From the NCBI RefSeq assembly GCF_050717535.1, contig NZ_JBOITM010000078.1, forward strand, positions 1-64,000: 64,000 nucleotides of DNA. The letters are read 5' to 3'. This document shows positions 1 to 8,415 of the stretch, piece after piece. A program made the translations under genes and the position numbers. Each line of letters starts with the position of its first letter. The first letter of the stretch is position 1. The stretch comes from Clostridium_AD sp050717535 (GTDB lineage: Bacteria; Bacillota; Clostridia; Clostridiales; Clostridiaceae). The notes beneath the pieces are model-generated. The model had not been told where the DNA came from. It did not search any database and saw only the letters and a program-made list of their open reading frames with translations.

Positions 1-24
1 ATCTGTTCCCAAAATATAGTTCAT
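1..24 (-). CDS. Start of a gene leaving the window, possibly FGGY sugar kinase
   Basis: Only eight codons are inside the window, reading MNYILGTD on the minus strand. The ATG lies downstream of an AGGAGAAGGA ribosome binding site (31-40). The start resembles the 'YILGxDxGT' opening of FGGY carbohydrate kinases, which would fit the neighbouring RpiR sugar-phosphate regulator, but eight residues cannot prove the family. It lies downstream of the rpiR gene on the same strand, separated by a strong hairpin. Confidence 0.4.
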
Positions 25-40
25 AATTTATCCTTCTCCT

Positions 41-68
41 TTGGTATAATATAGATTAATTATACCAA
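41..68 (-). promoter_or_regulatory. Palindromic operator over the kinase-like promoter
   Basis: Perfect inverted repeat TTGGTATAAT-N8-ATTATACCAA just upstream of the gene starting at 24. Read on the minus strand, the arm at 59-68 contains a TATAAT -10 box, so a bound repressor would cover the core promoter. The -35 region is weak. A likely ligand protein is the adjacent RpiR regulator; this is inferred from proximity only. Confidence 0.5.
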
Positions 69-220
69 AATTGACAGATTATTAATAGTTTTTTATAGGT
101 TTTCGCACAGCCTGCCGGGGGTCTTTGTTTAATAATACCAGGAGTTGTGCCACACTTTTTCTTAGGATCTACATAAGCTGTATTAGGTAAACTTCAAATA
201 TCAAATTCAACATTCTTTAC

Positions 221-282
221 TAGTATAAAACAGAAGGTCACTATTGAGTTTCAATCCAATAGTGACCTTCTGTTTTATACTA
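221..282 (-). terminator. 26-bp perfect hairpin, bidirectional terminator
   Basis: Arms 221-246 and 257-282 are exact reverse complements with a 10-nt loop. TTTTATA or its complement lies at the stem base on both sides, so it could stop transcription in either direction. The rpiR stop codon (280-282) is inside the stem base. I recognise nothing else between 83 and 220. Confidence 0.75.
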
Positions 283-1035
283 TATATCTTCTTGTTCAGT
301 ATTTATTTGTTTTTGTTCAAGAATCTCTTGACGATTATTAAAAATTATATGTCTAATAACTTCCTCTATGAAAATAAAAAAAACGATTCTTGATTTTTCA
401 TAGGGCTTAAAATTATCTGGTTGAAGGAATTTTGACATCCAAAAAACCTTATTATAATTAGTTAGTAAGGACGCATTGTATTCTTCAACAATCAATAAAA
501 CTTGACAGCCTTTTTCTTTTGCAAGGCTGTTAATTCGTTCGAAAGACTTGAATTTACCTGTTGTAGAAAAAATAACAAGTAGACTTTTATCATCAATTAA
601 ACTTTCCGCAGAGATCTCATCAGGTACAGCAATAACAAACTTATTTGTGTTGATCCGCAATTTGTATTCAAAATATTGGGTACAAATAAAAGAAGGGCCA
701 TAACCAAAAAGAATAATCTTTTTATAAGAATTTATAAGTTCAATAAATTCATCAACCAAAGATATATCAAAATCGTCTATAAAATTTTTAATTCGCTGCA
801 GCTCTATTGAAGATTTGTTTTCAGGAATGCTCTTACCATATAAAAAATCCATATATTGCTTATAATTGTTAAATCCAAGTTTTTTTACAAATTTAGAAAT
901 CTTAGACATAGAGCAATCACAAGCCTGAGCTGCTTTTGTTATTGTAATATTGGTATCAGTTTTTGAGAGTGTAATAAGAGTTTCATTAATCTTTTTTTCT
1001 AGTGGATTCAATTTATTAAAGTCAATATTTATCAT
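280..1035 (-). CDS. RpiR/MurR-family transcriptional regulator
   Basis: About 251 residues. An N-terminal RpiR-type helix-turn-helix (roughly residues 1-75, with 'ITKAAQACDCSMSKISKFVK') is followed by a SIS sugar-phosphate-binding domain (about 95-235, containing 'KIILFGYGPS' and 'LLVIFSTTGK'). Family members sense phosphosugars and usually repress or activate neighbouring sugar genes. I chose the ATG at 1035 because the protein then begins where RpiR proteins usually begin ('NKLNPLEKKI'); an upstream in-frame ATG at 1161 would add 42 atypical residues, and neither has a good ribosome binding site. It is divergent from the FAD oxidase operon and co-directional with the kinase-like gene at 24, so it probably regulates one or both. 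Palindromes at 41-68 and 1175-1190 are candidate binding sites. Confidence 0.88.
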   Translation of the reverse strand: MINIDFNKLNPLEKKINETLITLSKTDTNITITKAAQACDCSMSKISKFVKKLGFNNYKQYMDFLYGKSIPENKSSIELQRIKNFIDDFDISLVDEFIELINSYKKIILFGYGPSFICTQYFEYKLRINTNKFVIAVPDEISAESLIDDKSLLVIFSTTGKFKSFERINSLAKEKGCQVLLIVEEYNASLLTNYNKVFWMSKFLQPDNFKPYEKSRIVFFIFIEEVIRHIIFNNRQEILEQKQINTEQEDI

Positions 1036-1174
1036 AATCACTATTAGATAATCATTATCAGATAATCTAAATATACCCCTTTTCTTACTAAGTAATTTAA
1101 TAACTACTTGTGTTTTGATTGTAACACTAGTGAAAGTGTTAGTAAAGTCTTTAAATAACAATATTCAATATAAT

Positions 1175-1190
1175 GTGGAAAGTTTTCCAC
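1175..1190. promoter_or_regulatory. Palindromic candidate operator GTGGAAA-GT-TTTCCAC
   Basis: Seven-base inverted repeats separated by two bases, in the divergent region between rpiR and the FAD oxidase operon and about 48 bases upstream of the oxidase -35 box. A possible half site (ATTTTCCAT) occurs at 1222-1230. It is a reasonable RpiR target, but no direct evidence links them. Confidence 0.4.
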
Positions 1191-1237
1191 TTAAAAAGAA
1201 AAATACAAGATAAACCGAATAATTTTCCATAAAAATG

Positions 1238-1266
1238 TTGACATACAATTCTGATTATAGTATTAT
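1238..1266 (+). promoter_or_regulatory. Sigma-A promoter of the FAD oxidase/Etf operon
   Basis: TTGACA (1238-1243), a 17-base spacer and TATTAT (1261-1266): an almost consensus housekeeping promoter, with the first start codon about 45 bases downstream. Confidence 0.8.
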
Positions 1267-1310
1267 ATTGTTGTAGACAGAATGAATTAGAAATTAAGGA
1301 GGCAATGTAT

Positions 1311-2783
1311 ATGAATAAGGAAAAAATATTAGAAGATTTAAAAAGTATTTTATTAGAAGAGCAAATCAATACAAATTATGATGATTTGTATGATGCATCT
1401 GCAGATCGCTATAAAAAATATGCAAAAGCTAAAAAAGTATTAGATGTACCAATGCCTACTGCAATTGTGTTTCCAAAGTCTGTGGATGAGGTCAGATCGC
1501 TTTTAATGTATTGCAATGAAAACAATATTAATGTAATTCCAAGAAGTGGTAAGACTGCCACAGAAGGTGGTCTAGAAAACTGGAAGGAACTAACACTTGT
1601 AATAGATGGTAAGTACCTGAATAAGATTATTAAAATTGATGAATATAATATGCAAGCAACGGTACAAGCAGGTGTTCCTCTACAATTAATTGAAGATGAA
1701 CTTAGAAAAGTAGGGTGTACAACAGGACATTCTCCACAATCTAAACCAGTTGCGGAGTATGGTGGCCTGGTAGCAACAAGAAGTATTGGACAATTCTCAA
1801 CTTTGTATGGTGGAATTGAAGATATGGTAGTAGGACTAGAATGTGTTTTCCCAGATGGACATATTTCAAGAATTAAGAATGTTTCACGTCGTGCTGGAGG
1901 TCCTGATATAAGGCACATTATTATTGGCAATGAAGGAACATTATGCTATATTACAGAAGTTACGGTTAAAATATTTAAATTTTTCCCGGAGAACAATAAG
2001 TTTTATGGATACCTTGTAAAAGATGTTGAATCTGGAATTAAAGTATTAAGAGAAGTTATGGTTAATGGGTATCGTCCATCGGTTGCTCGAACATATTCGG
2101 AGGAAGATGCAAGACAACATTTCTATCACTTTTACAAAGGTAAATGTGTATTAATATTTATGGCTGAAGGAAATAAAGAAATGGTAAATGCTGTTTGTAC
2201 TGGAATTGAAGATGCTACTGAAAAATTCAAGGATAGCATTATTGAAAAAGTTGATAGCAAACTTATAGAAGATTGGTTTAATCATTTGAACTGGTCGCAG
2301 CAAGATATTGATGATGAGTTCCAAGGAATGATTGATAATGATAAGCATGATGGATATACAACTGAAATTTCAGCTAACTGGGAGATGCTTCCTAAAATAT
2401 ATGATAGCGTTTTAAAAAGGATTAAAACTGAATTTAAGCGTCCAAACGATTTGACAATGCTCGGTGGACATTCATCTCATAGTTACATAAACGGAGCTAA
2501 TATGTACTTTGTTTATAATTATAATATCAATTGTGCACCAGAAGATGAAATGAGAATATACCACCATCCAATACAGACAATTATTGTAGAGGAAACATTA
2601 AAACTTGGAGGGTCTATGTGCCACCACCACGGAATTGGCAAGTTTCGTAATGAATGGACAAAAGCAGAGCATGGCTCAGCATATTATATGTTAGAAAAAT
2701 TAAAAGAAGCTTTTGATCCAAATGGCATAATGAACTTTGGAACTATTTACCCACAAGAAGAAGGTATTAAATATCAAAAATAA
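1311..2783 (+). CDS. FAD-linked oxidase, alkyl-DHAP synthase/GlcD-like
   Basis: 490 residues of the vanillyl-alcohol-oxidase/PCMH flavoprotein family. The FAD-binding half (about 40-235) shows 'PRSGKTATEGGLE', 'GLVATRSIGQFSTLYGG' and 'IGNEGTLCYITEV'. The C-terminal half contains 'CHHHGIGK' (His438-440), matching the active-site histidine cluster of alkyldihydroxyacetonephosphate synthases and FAD oxidases of FAD-oxidase_C type. Family members oxidise 2-hydroxy acids or similar alcohols, or make ether lipids. The following dedicated EtfB/EtfA genes and the kinase and dehydrogenase argue for a catabolic dehydrogenase passing electrons to Etf rather than lipid synthesis; the substrate is unknown. 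The ATG at 1311 sits 8 bases after AAGGAGG (1296-1302); the ATG at 1305 is too close to it. First gene of the operon. Confidence 0.82.
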   Translation: MNKEKILEDLKSILLEEQINTNYDDLYDASADRYKKYAKAKKVLDVPMPTAIVFPKSVDEVRSLLMYCNENNINVIPRSGKTATEGGLENWKELTLVIDGKYLNKIIKIDEYNMQATVQAGVPLQLIEDELRKVGCTTGHSPQSKPVAEYGGLVATRSIGQFSTLYGGIEDMVVGLECVFPDGHISRIKNVSRRAGGPDIRHIIIGNEGTLCYITEVTVKIFKFFPENNKFYGYLVKDVESGIKVLREVMVNGYRPSVARTYSEEDARQHFYHFYKGKCVLIFMAEGNKEMVNAVCTGIEDATEKFKDSIIEKVDSKLIEDWFNHLNWSQQDIDDEFQGMIDNDKHDGYTTEISANWEMLPKIYDSVLKRIKTEFKRPNDLTMLGGHSSHSYINGANMYFVYNYNINCAPEDEMRIYHHPIQTIIVEETLKLGGSMCHHHGIGKFRNEWTKAEHGSAYYMLEKLKEAFDPNGIMNFGTIYPQEEGIKYQK

Positions 2784-2800
2784 CAACTAATTTTATAGTT

Positions 2801-2940
2801 AAATAGTATTTGCGCTATTTGCGCAAATACTATTTATAAAAACAAACTACTTTCATAGGCTTAAGAGTAAATTACTAGGTTAATGTTATGCCACAAGAAA
2901 AGGATTACAAAACTTAAAGTGTGCCTAAAAAACACTTTAA
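2801..2940 (+). promoter_or_regulatory. Two hairpins in the oxidase-MFS gap
   Basis: The 189-base gap holds a 14-bp perfect stem (2801-2814 with 2822-2835, AAATAGTATTTGCG arm) with no U-tract, and further down TTAAAGTGT-N9-ACACTTTAA (2914-2940) just before the MFS ribosome binding site. The first looks like an mRNA-processing or weak attenuation hairpin; the second could be an operator or RNA stem. No convincing new promoter is visible, so read-through into the MFS gene is likely. Confidence 0.45.
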
Positions 2941-2972
2941 AATAAAAACAAATTATTGAGGGGGGCAAATGC

Positions 2973-4262
2973 ATGTTTAATAAAAAATTCAAAAGGTATT
3001 TTCAATTTATGCTAATTGTTTTAGCGGCAGGAGCAATATTTCCTATCATTTATTTAAAGACAAATTATCAGGAAACTCTTTTACAGGTTTTCAATATGAC
3101 ATTACCTCAATTAAATTCTATTTATTCTGTACTTGGAATTGTATGGGTAGTTGGTTATTTTCCAAGTGGCTTATTAAGTGATAAGTTTTCTGCCAAGTGG
3201 TTATTGTCTATTTCACTTATTGGAACAGCAGTAGCTGGCTTCTGGTTTGCTCAAATTCCTAGTTACAGCAATGTAGTTGTTATTTACGGTATATGGGGTG
3301 TATTCTCCGTATTTACATTTTGGAGTGCTCATATGAAGATTGTTAAATTACTTGCGAGGAAAGAAGAAGAAGGTAGGTTTTTCGGAATACTTGATGGTGG
3401 ACGTGGTGTAGTAGAAGCACTACTTGCAAGTCTTGCACTTTATATTTTCACTAAGGTAATGGGAGGAAGTACAGATTTAGTAGATAAGAGGTCAGCTATA
3501 GTATCAATTATATATATGTACTCAATAGTGGTATTTGTGGTTGGTATACTTGTTACAATCTTTGTTGAAGATGATAAGAAGGCTGGCTACCAAGCAGGCG
3601 ATGGTGTAGCTCCTAAACAAAAGGTTAAGTTATCAGATTTTGCATGGGTATTTAAGAATAAATATGTTTTTATAATGGGTGGAATTATATTCATGTCCTA
3701 TGCAGTATATTGGACAGTTTATTACCTTGGAGGATTCCTACAAACTAACGTTGGTGTTGATGCAGTAAGTGTAGCAACTATTATGTTAATTGTTCTTTGG
3801 ATGAGACCTATAGGTGGAATAATCGGGGGATTTTTAGCAGACAAGTTTGGAAAAGAAAAAACTCTTACTTGTGCACTTTTAGGTGCGGTAGTATGTCTTC
3901 TCTTGATAGCGCTATTGCCAACCAGTTTAAGTAAGAATACGTTCTATGTGTTAATTGTACTTGGAGGAATATTCTTATATGCCATTCGTGGTACTTATTG
4001 GTCATTACTTGGTGACGCAAAAATTGACGACAAGATAATGGGAGCAGCAATAGGATTAATATCTTTAGTTGGATACTTGCCAGATATTATATTGCCAATA
4101 TTTAATAGTGCGTTATTTAAGACATTTGGAGACAAAGGTGGATATAATGCATACTTCATAGCAAGTGCAATAATGGGCAGTATTGGTATAGTATTAGTAA
4201 CAGTGTTTACTACCCTTAATAAAAAGGAGAAAGTTAAAGTTGAAAATAATTTGTCTAGTTAA
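2973..4262 (+). CDS. MFS transporter
   Basis: 429 residues with about twelve hydrophobic membrane segments. The MFS loop signature between segments 2 and 3 is visible as 'GLLSDKFSAKW' and its repeat in the second half as 'GGFLADKFGKEK'; a long cytoplasmic loop sits near residues 195-220. It probably imports the operon's substrate, which the FAD oxidase, dehydrogenase and kinase then process. Preceded by GAGGGGGG. Its 3' end overlaps the etfB start by 23 bases, indicating translational coupling. Substrate not identifiable. Confidence 0.85.
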   Translation: MFNKKFKRYFQFMLIVLAAGAIFPIIYLKTNYQETLLQVFNMTLPQLNSIYSVLGIVWVVGYFPSGLLSDKFSAKWLLSISLIGTAVAGFWFAQIPSYSNVVVIYGIWGVFSVFTFWSAHMKIVKLLARKEEEGRFFGILDGGRGVVEALLASLALYIFTKVMGGSTDLVDKRSAIVSIIYMYSIVVFVVGILVTIFVEDDKKAGYQAGDGVAPKQKVKLSDFAWVFKNKYVFIMGGIIFMSYAVYWTVYYLGGFLQTNVGVDAVSVATIMLIVLWMRPIGGIIGGFLADKFGKEKTLTCALLGAVVCLLLIALLPTSLSKNTFYVLIVLGGIFLYAIRGTYWSLLGDAKIDDKIMGAAIGLISLVGYLPDIILPIFNSALFKTFGDKGGYNAYFIASAIMGSIGIVLVTVFTTLNKKEKVKVENNLSS

Positions 4263-5034
4263 ATTCATTCCTGATGTGGATAACTTTACCTATGATTATG
4301 AAAAGAATGTGCTGGTTAGAGAGAATGTAAAGTTAATCCTTAATCCAGAGGATGCCTGTGCCTTAGCTTTTGCTCTAAAAATAAAAGAAAAAAATTCAGA
4401 CACTTATGTTGAGATAGTCAGTATGGCTCCACAAAGCACTATTCCTCTTATAGAGGATTTGCTGAGACTGGGTGTTGATAGTGCTACACTTATATCTGAT
4501 AAATTTTATGTGGGTAGTGATACTTATGTAACTAGTAGAATTATAGCCAAGTATTTAAGAGAAGAGGAATATGATTTTATTCTTACTGGAAGTCATTCCT
4601 TGGATGGTGATACTGCCCATATCCCGGCGCAACTTGCTGAAATATTACAAATTAGCCAGATATCTAATATTGTGAAGGTTTATGAGGAGAGTTTAGAAAA
4701 GGACAGTGTGATAGTTATGGTTGACTGTGAAAAAACCTTCTCAAAATACGAGATGGCACTTCCAAGTGTTCTAAGTATAGGAAAAGAGAGTAAATATAAA
4801 TTACCTTATGTAAAATACAAGGATTTAGAGCTTAATGTACGAGATAGGATATCAGCAATTACAAATGAACAATTGGAGTTTCTTCAAGATGAAGTTGGCA
4901 TCCAGGGGTCATTAACGAAAGTAAATAGAACCTTTGTAAGGAAGCTTGATAAGAAAGAAAAAGTGGTTGTGCGTAACGATGAAGAAGGAATTGAAGTGGT
5001 GTATAAATTTTTAAAAGATAAAGGATTTGTTTGA
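4240..5034 (+). CDS. etfB: Electron transfer flavoprotein beta subunit
   Basis: 264 residues, the normal EtfB length. The ETF fold starts 'MKIICLVKFIPD'; 'LNPEDACALAFAL' and the nucleotide-loop region 'ILTGSHSLDGDTAHIPAQ' match the family. EtfB pairs with EtfA to carry electrons from flavoprotein dehydrogenases. Translation starts at TTG 4240, nine bases after AAGGAGA (4224-4230), inside the end of the MFS gene. The position between an FAD-linked oxidase and its transporter and EtfA implies this Etf is dedicated to that oxidase, as in lactate dehydrogenase/Etf complexes of acetogens; confurcation with ferredoxin is possible but not shown. Confidence 0.93.
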   Translation: MKIICLVKFIPDVDNFTYDYEKNVLVRENVKLILNPEDACALAFALKIKEKNSDTYVEIVSMAPQSTIPLIEDLLRLGVDSATLISDKFYVGSDTYVTSRIIAKYLREEEYDFILTGSHSLDGDTAHIPAQLAEILQISQISNIVKVYEESLEKDSVIVMVDCEKTFSKYEMALPSVLSIGKESKYKLPYVKYKDLELNVRDRISAITNEQLEFLQDEVGIQGSLTKVNRTFVRKLDKKEKVVVRNDEEGIEVVYKFLKDKGFV

Positions 5035-5981
5035 TTATGAAAAGAAGTTTAATCTACTTTGATGAAGAAGATTTTCAGAATTCCATAGATTTATTAGAAG
5101 TAGTAAATCAGATGTATAAAGATAGTGAATATGAAACCTATGCTATTTGTTTTAATCATGATGAGGTTGTAATTGATGGGAAATTTGATTATCTAATTAA
5201 CATTCAAAATGAAGAGATAAAGAATTATGATATTCAAAACATAACAAATTGCATAGAAGAATTACATCATATTTATGATTTTGATAGCATACTAATTCCG
5301 GCTACCTACTTAGGTAGGATGCTTGCACCGAGACTATCAATGAGACTTAAAGTGGGCCTAGTTGCAGATGTTACAGCCATTGAGCATAATAATGGTGGAG
5401 TAGAGATGGTAAGACCGGCATTTAGTGGTAAAATTTACGCTGGTATTGTTAACAAGAATTGTAAGACCACTATGATGAGTGTACGACCAAATGTATTTGT
5501 CTATACCACAGATTCTTCCAAGAAAACAGAAAAAATATACTTTAAACCAACTAGCGTGCAGCCAAGCAAAATTAGATTAATTGAAACAATAGAAAAAGAA
5601 AGTGTAAAAGATATAAGAGAAAGTGAAGTTTTGGTTTCTGGTGGAGGGGGTGTAATAGAAGATTTTGGACATCTAGATTTATTAGCCCATGAATTGAATG
5701 GGATGGTGTCTGCTAGTAGAAGCATCGTTGATAGTGGTATTGCTTCGCGAAGTATTCAAGTAGGGCAATCAGGAAAAACTGTGAGTCCCAAATTATACAT
5801 TGCATTAGGCATTTATGGATCACTTCAACATATTGAAGGATTAAAAAATGTTGAAAATATAATTTCAGTAAATATAAATAAGGATGCGCCTATTTGTAGT
5901 TTGGCAGATATTGTTGTTGAAGGAGATGCCATAGAGTTTATTGATAAGTTAGTAGAAAAAATAAATAAAAATAGAATTTAG
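5031..5981 (+). CDS. etfA: Electron transfer flavoprotein alpha subunit
   Basis: About 315 residues. The N-terminal ETF domain is followed by the C-terminal FAD-binding domain with 'QVGQSGKTVSPKLYIA' and 'GSLQH', where the alpha-FAD sits. There is no ferredoxin-like extension. The usual 'SGGRG' motif reads 'SGGGG' here, so the conserved arginine near the FAD isoalloxazine is glycine (about residue 204 counting from the ATG). The TTG at 5031 overlaps the etfB stop (TTGA); the ATG at 5037 is the alternative and fits AAGGA (5021-5025) at least as well. Forms a heterodimer with EtfB. Confidence 0.92.
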   Translation: MIMKRSLIYFDEEDFQNSIDLLEVVNQMYKDSEYETYAICFNHDEVVIDGKFDYLINIQNEEIKNYDIQNITNCIEELHHIYDFDSILIPATYLGRMLAPRLSMRLKVGLVADVTAIEHNNGGVEMVRPAFSGKIYAGIVNKNCKTTMMSVRPNVFVYTTDSSKKTEKIYFKPTSVQPSKIRLIETIEKESVKDIRESEVLVSGGGGVIEDFGHLDLLAHELNGMVSASRSIVDSGIASRSIQVGQSGKTVSPKLYIALGIYGSLQHIEGLKNVENIISVNINKDAPICSLADIVVEGDAIEFIDKLVEKINKNRI

Positions 5982-5992
5982 GGGGAATAAAA

Positions 5993-6769
5993 ATGAATAT
6001 TACAGATTTTCAAATGGATTATTTTTCTTTAGAAGGTAAAAATGCAATTGTGACTGGTGGTAACACTGGCCTGGGTCAAGCATTTTCTCTATCACTGGCA
6101 AAAGCAGGAGCAAATATATTTATGCCAAGTGTTATGCCGGATGACGCAGAATTTAATAAAATAATCGAAGCAGAAGGTGTAAAAGCGGTATATATGGAAG
6201 GTGACATAACAAAACCAGGGGTTCCTAAGGCAATAATTGATAAATGTGTTGAAACATTAGGCTCAGTGGATATTTTAGTAAACTGTGCAGGAATCTGTTT
6301 AATTAAACCAGTACTAGAGTTTGGTAGAAAAGAATGGGATCCAATGATAGCTATTAATCTTACAGCAGCATTTGAAATGACTCATGAAGCTATACAATAT
6401 ATGATTCCACAAAAGAGCGGTAAAATTATTAACATTTGTTCAATGTTCTCTTTCCTCGGTGGACAATGGTCACCAGCTTATACTGCTTCAAAGGCAGGTA
6501 TCGCTGGTTTAACAAGAACATATGCTGATGAATTAGCACAATATAATATTCAAGTTAATGGTATTGCACCAGGCTATTTTAAAACTAAAGCTGCAGAATT
6601 TTCAATGAATGATCCAGAAAGAAATAAAAGGATTATGGACCATACACCTGAGGGCAGATGGGGAGATGTTCATGATTTAATGGGATCAACAGTATTCCTT
6701 GCAAGTAAGGCTTCTCAATTTGTAAATGGTCATGTTTTAGCAGTTGATGGTGGTTACTTATTGAGATAG
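5993..6769 (+). CDS. KduD-like short-chain dehydrogenase
   Basis: 258-residue classical SDR. The cofactor motif 'TGGNTGLG' (21-28), 'NCAG' (97-100) and the catalytic Ser150/Tyr163/Lys167 set ('YTASK') are all present. The opening 'FSLEGKNAIVTGGNTGLGQA' resembles 2-deoxy-D-gluconate 3-dehydrogenase/KduD, which interconverts 2,5-diketo-3-deoxygluconate and 2-keto-3-deoxygluconate with NAD(H). In this operon it may instead oxidise a keto-sugar or polyol intermediate. It begins 12 bases after etfA behind AGGGGGA. Family assignment is firm; the KduD substrate is an inference from similarity. Confidence 0.82.
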   Translation: MNITDFQMDYFSLEGKNAIVTGGNTGLGQAFSLSLAKAGANIFMPSVMPDDAEFNKIIEAEGVKAVYMEGDITKPGVPKAIIDKCVETLGSVDILVNCAGICLIKPVLEFGRKEWDPMIAINLTAAFEMTHEAIQYMIPQKSGKIINICSMFSFLGGQWSPAYTASKAGIAGLTRTYADELAQYNIQVNGIAPGYFKTKAAEFSMNDPERNKRIMDHTPEGRWGDVHDLMGSTVFLASKASQFVNGHVLAVDGGYLLR

Positions 6770-6809
6770 TAGCATAAAGTAAATAATAACCTGGCATAGG
6801 AGGAAGCGT

Positions 6810-8252
6810 ATGATAGATAAGTATATTATAGCAATTGATGGTGGAACACAAAGTACAAAGGTAGCCATTTTTGATACATTAGGAACAGAGGTTTGCGCTC
6901 ATACCATAAAGCTTCGAGAAATTGAACTAGGTGAAAACGGTAAGGCAGAACATCCTGGTGATGACTTGTGGGATAGCTTGAAGCTGGCCTGTGATGAAAT
7001 GTTCAAAAAATTTCACGGTGACAAAAGAGACATTATAGGAGTTGGACTTGGCTCCATTAGATGTTGCCGCGTACTGGTTAAAGAAAATGGTGATTTGGCA
7101 TCGCCTGTACAAAGCTGGATGGACCTCAGATTATCAAGACCTTACGAACATGATGATGATAATGTGAAGTATGTTACGACTACAACAGGTTATCTTACTT
7201 ATAGACTAACTGGCGAGACCAAGGATACAAGGTCTAACTATGTAGGGCCTTGGCCAATAGATCCAATGACTTTGGAATGGTTTGAAGATCAAGAAAAGTT
7301 TGATGAATTTAATACACCAAGAGAAATGCTCTTTGATCTTGTTGATCCTTCGTCGATTATGGGAAAAATTACAGCTCAAGCTAGCATGGCAACAGGTATA
7401 CCAGAAGGGTTACAAGTGGTGTCAACGGCAAATGACAAAGCAGTTGAAGGGCTAGGTGCAGGTCTTGTAAATGATGGGACAGTGTTAGTGTCCTTAGGTA
7501 CTTATATTACTTCAATGATGGTTGGAGAAGAAAATAATCCAAGTACAGTGAACTACTGGAGTAATCCAGGAGCTACCAAAGGAGATTGGCTTTATGAAAG
7601 TAGCGGTATACGCCGAGGTATGGCAACTGTTACATGGATAAAGGATCTTTTAGGTAGTGATATTGTTAATGAAGCTGAAAAGAGAGGTATGTCACCAGAA
7701 GGGTATCTTAATGTTTTAGGAGCGGAGGTTCCAGCCGGATGTGATGGTCTTTATACAGTGCTTAACTGGCTAGCTTGTCCTGATAAGTTACATCAGCGTG
7801 GCATGATAATTGGGTTTAACGGTAAGCATAAGGGTCAACATATGTTCCGTTCCATGCTTGAAGGTATCGCATTTACAATGAAGAATCATGCTGAGGCTAT
7901 GTGTGAAGAACGAGGTATAGAGATATCTAATATTGTTGTTAGCGGTGGTGGATCAAATGGAGAACTCTTTATGCAAATATTTGCTGATGTCTTTGGCGTA
8001 CCGGCTCACAGAAATGTGGTAAATGGGTCTGCTAGCATGGGTGCTGCAATATGCACAGCATTGGCACTTGGCGTTTATAAGGAAAGGGAAGAAGCAATTG
8101 AGCATATGGTGAAACGTAGAGACACTTTTATGCCAATTGATGAAAATGTAAAGATTTACAAAGAGATGAACGAAAATGTTTATAAGCATATCACAGATTG
8201 CACTGATGAACTTTTAAAGAAATCACATAAGATTTTTGAAGAGAGGTTATAA
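6810..8252 (+). CDS. FGGY-family carbohydrate kinase
   Basis: 480 residues, the usual FGGY length. N-terminal ATPase-like domain with 'IAIDGGTQSTKVAIFD', a probable catalytic Asp209 in 'STANDKAVEGLG', and a C-terminal FGGY domain with 'VSGGGSNGELFMQIFADV' and 'ASMGAA'. These enzymes phosphorylate ketoses, polyols or sugar acids (xylulose, glycerol, gluconate, erythritol and others); the sequence does not settle which. Good AGGAGG upstream (6799-6804). Last gene of the operon, it would phosphorylate the product of the oxidase/dehydrogenase steps and trap it in the cell. Nearest guess: xylulokinase-like. Confidence 0.85.
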   Translation: MIDKYIIAIDGGTQSTKVAIFDTLGTEVCAHTIKLREIELGENGKAEHPGDDLWDSLKLACDEMFKKFHGDKRDIIGVGLGSIRCCRVLVKENGDLASPVQSWMDLRLSRPYEHDDDNVKYVTTTTGYLTYRLTGETKDTRSNYVGPWPIDPMTLEWFEDQEKFDEFNTPREMLFDLVDPSSIMGKITAQASMATGIPEGLQVVSTANDKAVEGLGAGLVNDGTVLVSLGTYITSMMVGEENNPSTVNYWSNPGATKGDWLYESSGIRRGMATVTWIKDLLGSDIVNEAEKRGMSPEGYLNVLGAEVPAGCDGLYTVLNWLACPDKLHQRGMIIGFNGKHKGQHMFRSMLEGIAFTMKNHAEAMCEERGIEISNIVVSGGGSNGELFMQIFADVFGVPAHRNVVNGSASMGAAICTALALGVYKEREEAIEHMVKRRDTFMPIDENVKIYKEMNENVYKHITDCTDELLKKSHKIFEERL

Positions 8253-8285
8253 AGACTTTAAATTGACTTGCAATGAAAAATGAGT

Positions 8286-8415
8286 AAAAAATAATGAATG
8301 ACTAGCAAATAGCCTTTTGGTTATTTGTCGGTGCATTCATTATTTTGCATTAGATAAAGAGGTGTAAATTTGATAAATGAAAAGACCCAAAAAAGAAAAC
8401 TTTTAATATTAATCA
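8286..8415 (+). repeat. Direct repeat, copy 1 (pairs with 10712-10842)
   Basis: This stretch and 10712-10842 share the same hairpin (here arms around 8290-8310 and 8324-8344, AATAATGAATG outer stem), the same AAAGAGGTG ribosome binding site, the same TTG start and the first surE codons. They are almost identical from about 8335 onward for 75 bases, with more changes in the hairpin loop. It marks a duplication of the surE leader flanking the gldA remnant and BCCT gene. Confidence 0.8.

Noticed and set aside
118..131. GGGGTCTTTGTTTA also at 19713-19726, possible insertion-sequence trace
   Set aside because: A 14-base match in a 64-kb window is expected by chance a few times, and the flanks do not align.
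1409..1930. Long open frame antisense to the FAD oxidase
   Set aside because: Shadow of a strongly coding gene; no ribosome binding site and no recognisable domain.
2801..2835. Hairpin after the FAD oxidase as a full terminator
   Set aside because: No T-run follows and no new promoter is visible before the MFS gene, so the operon probably continues.
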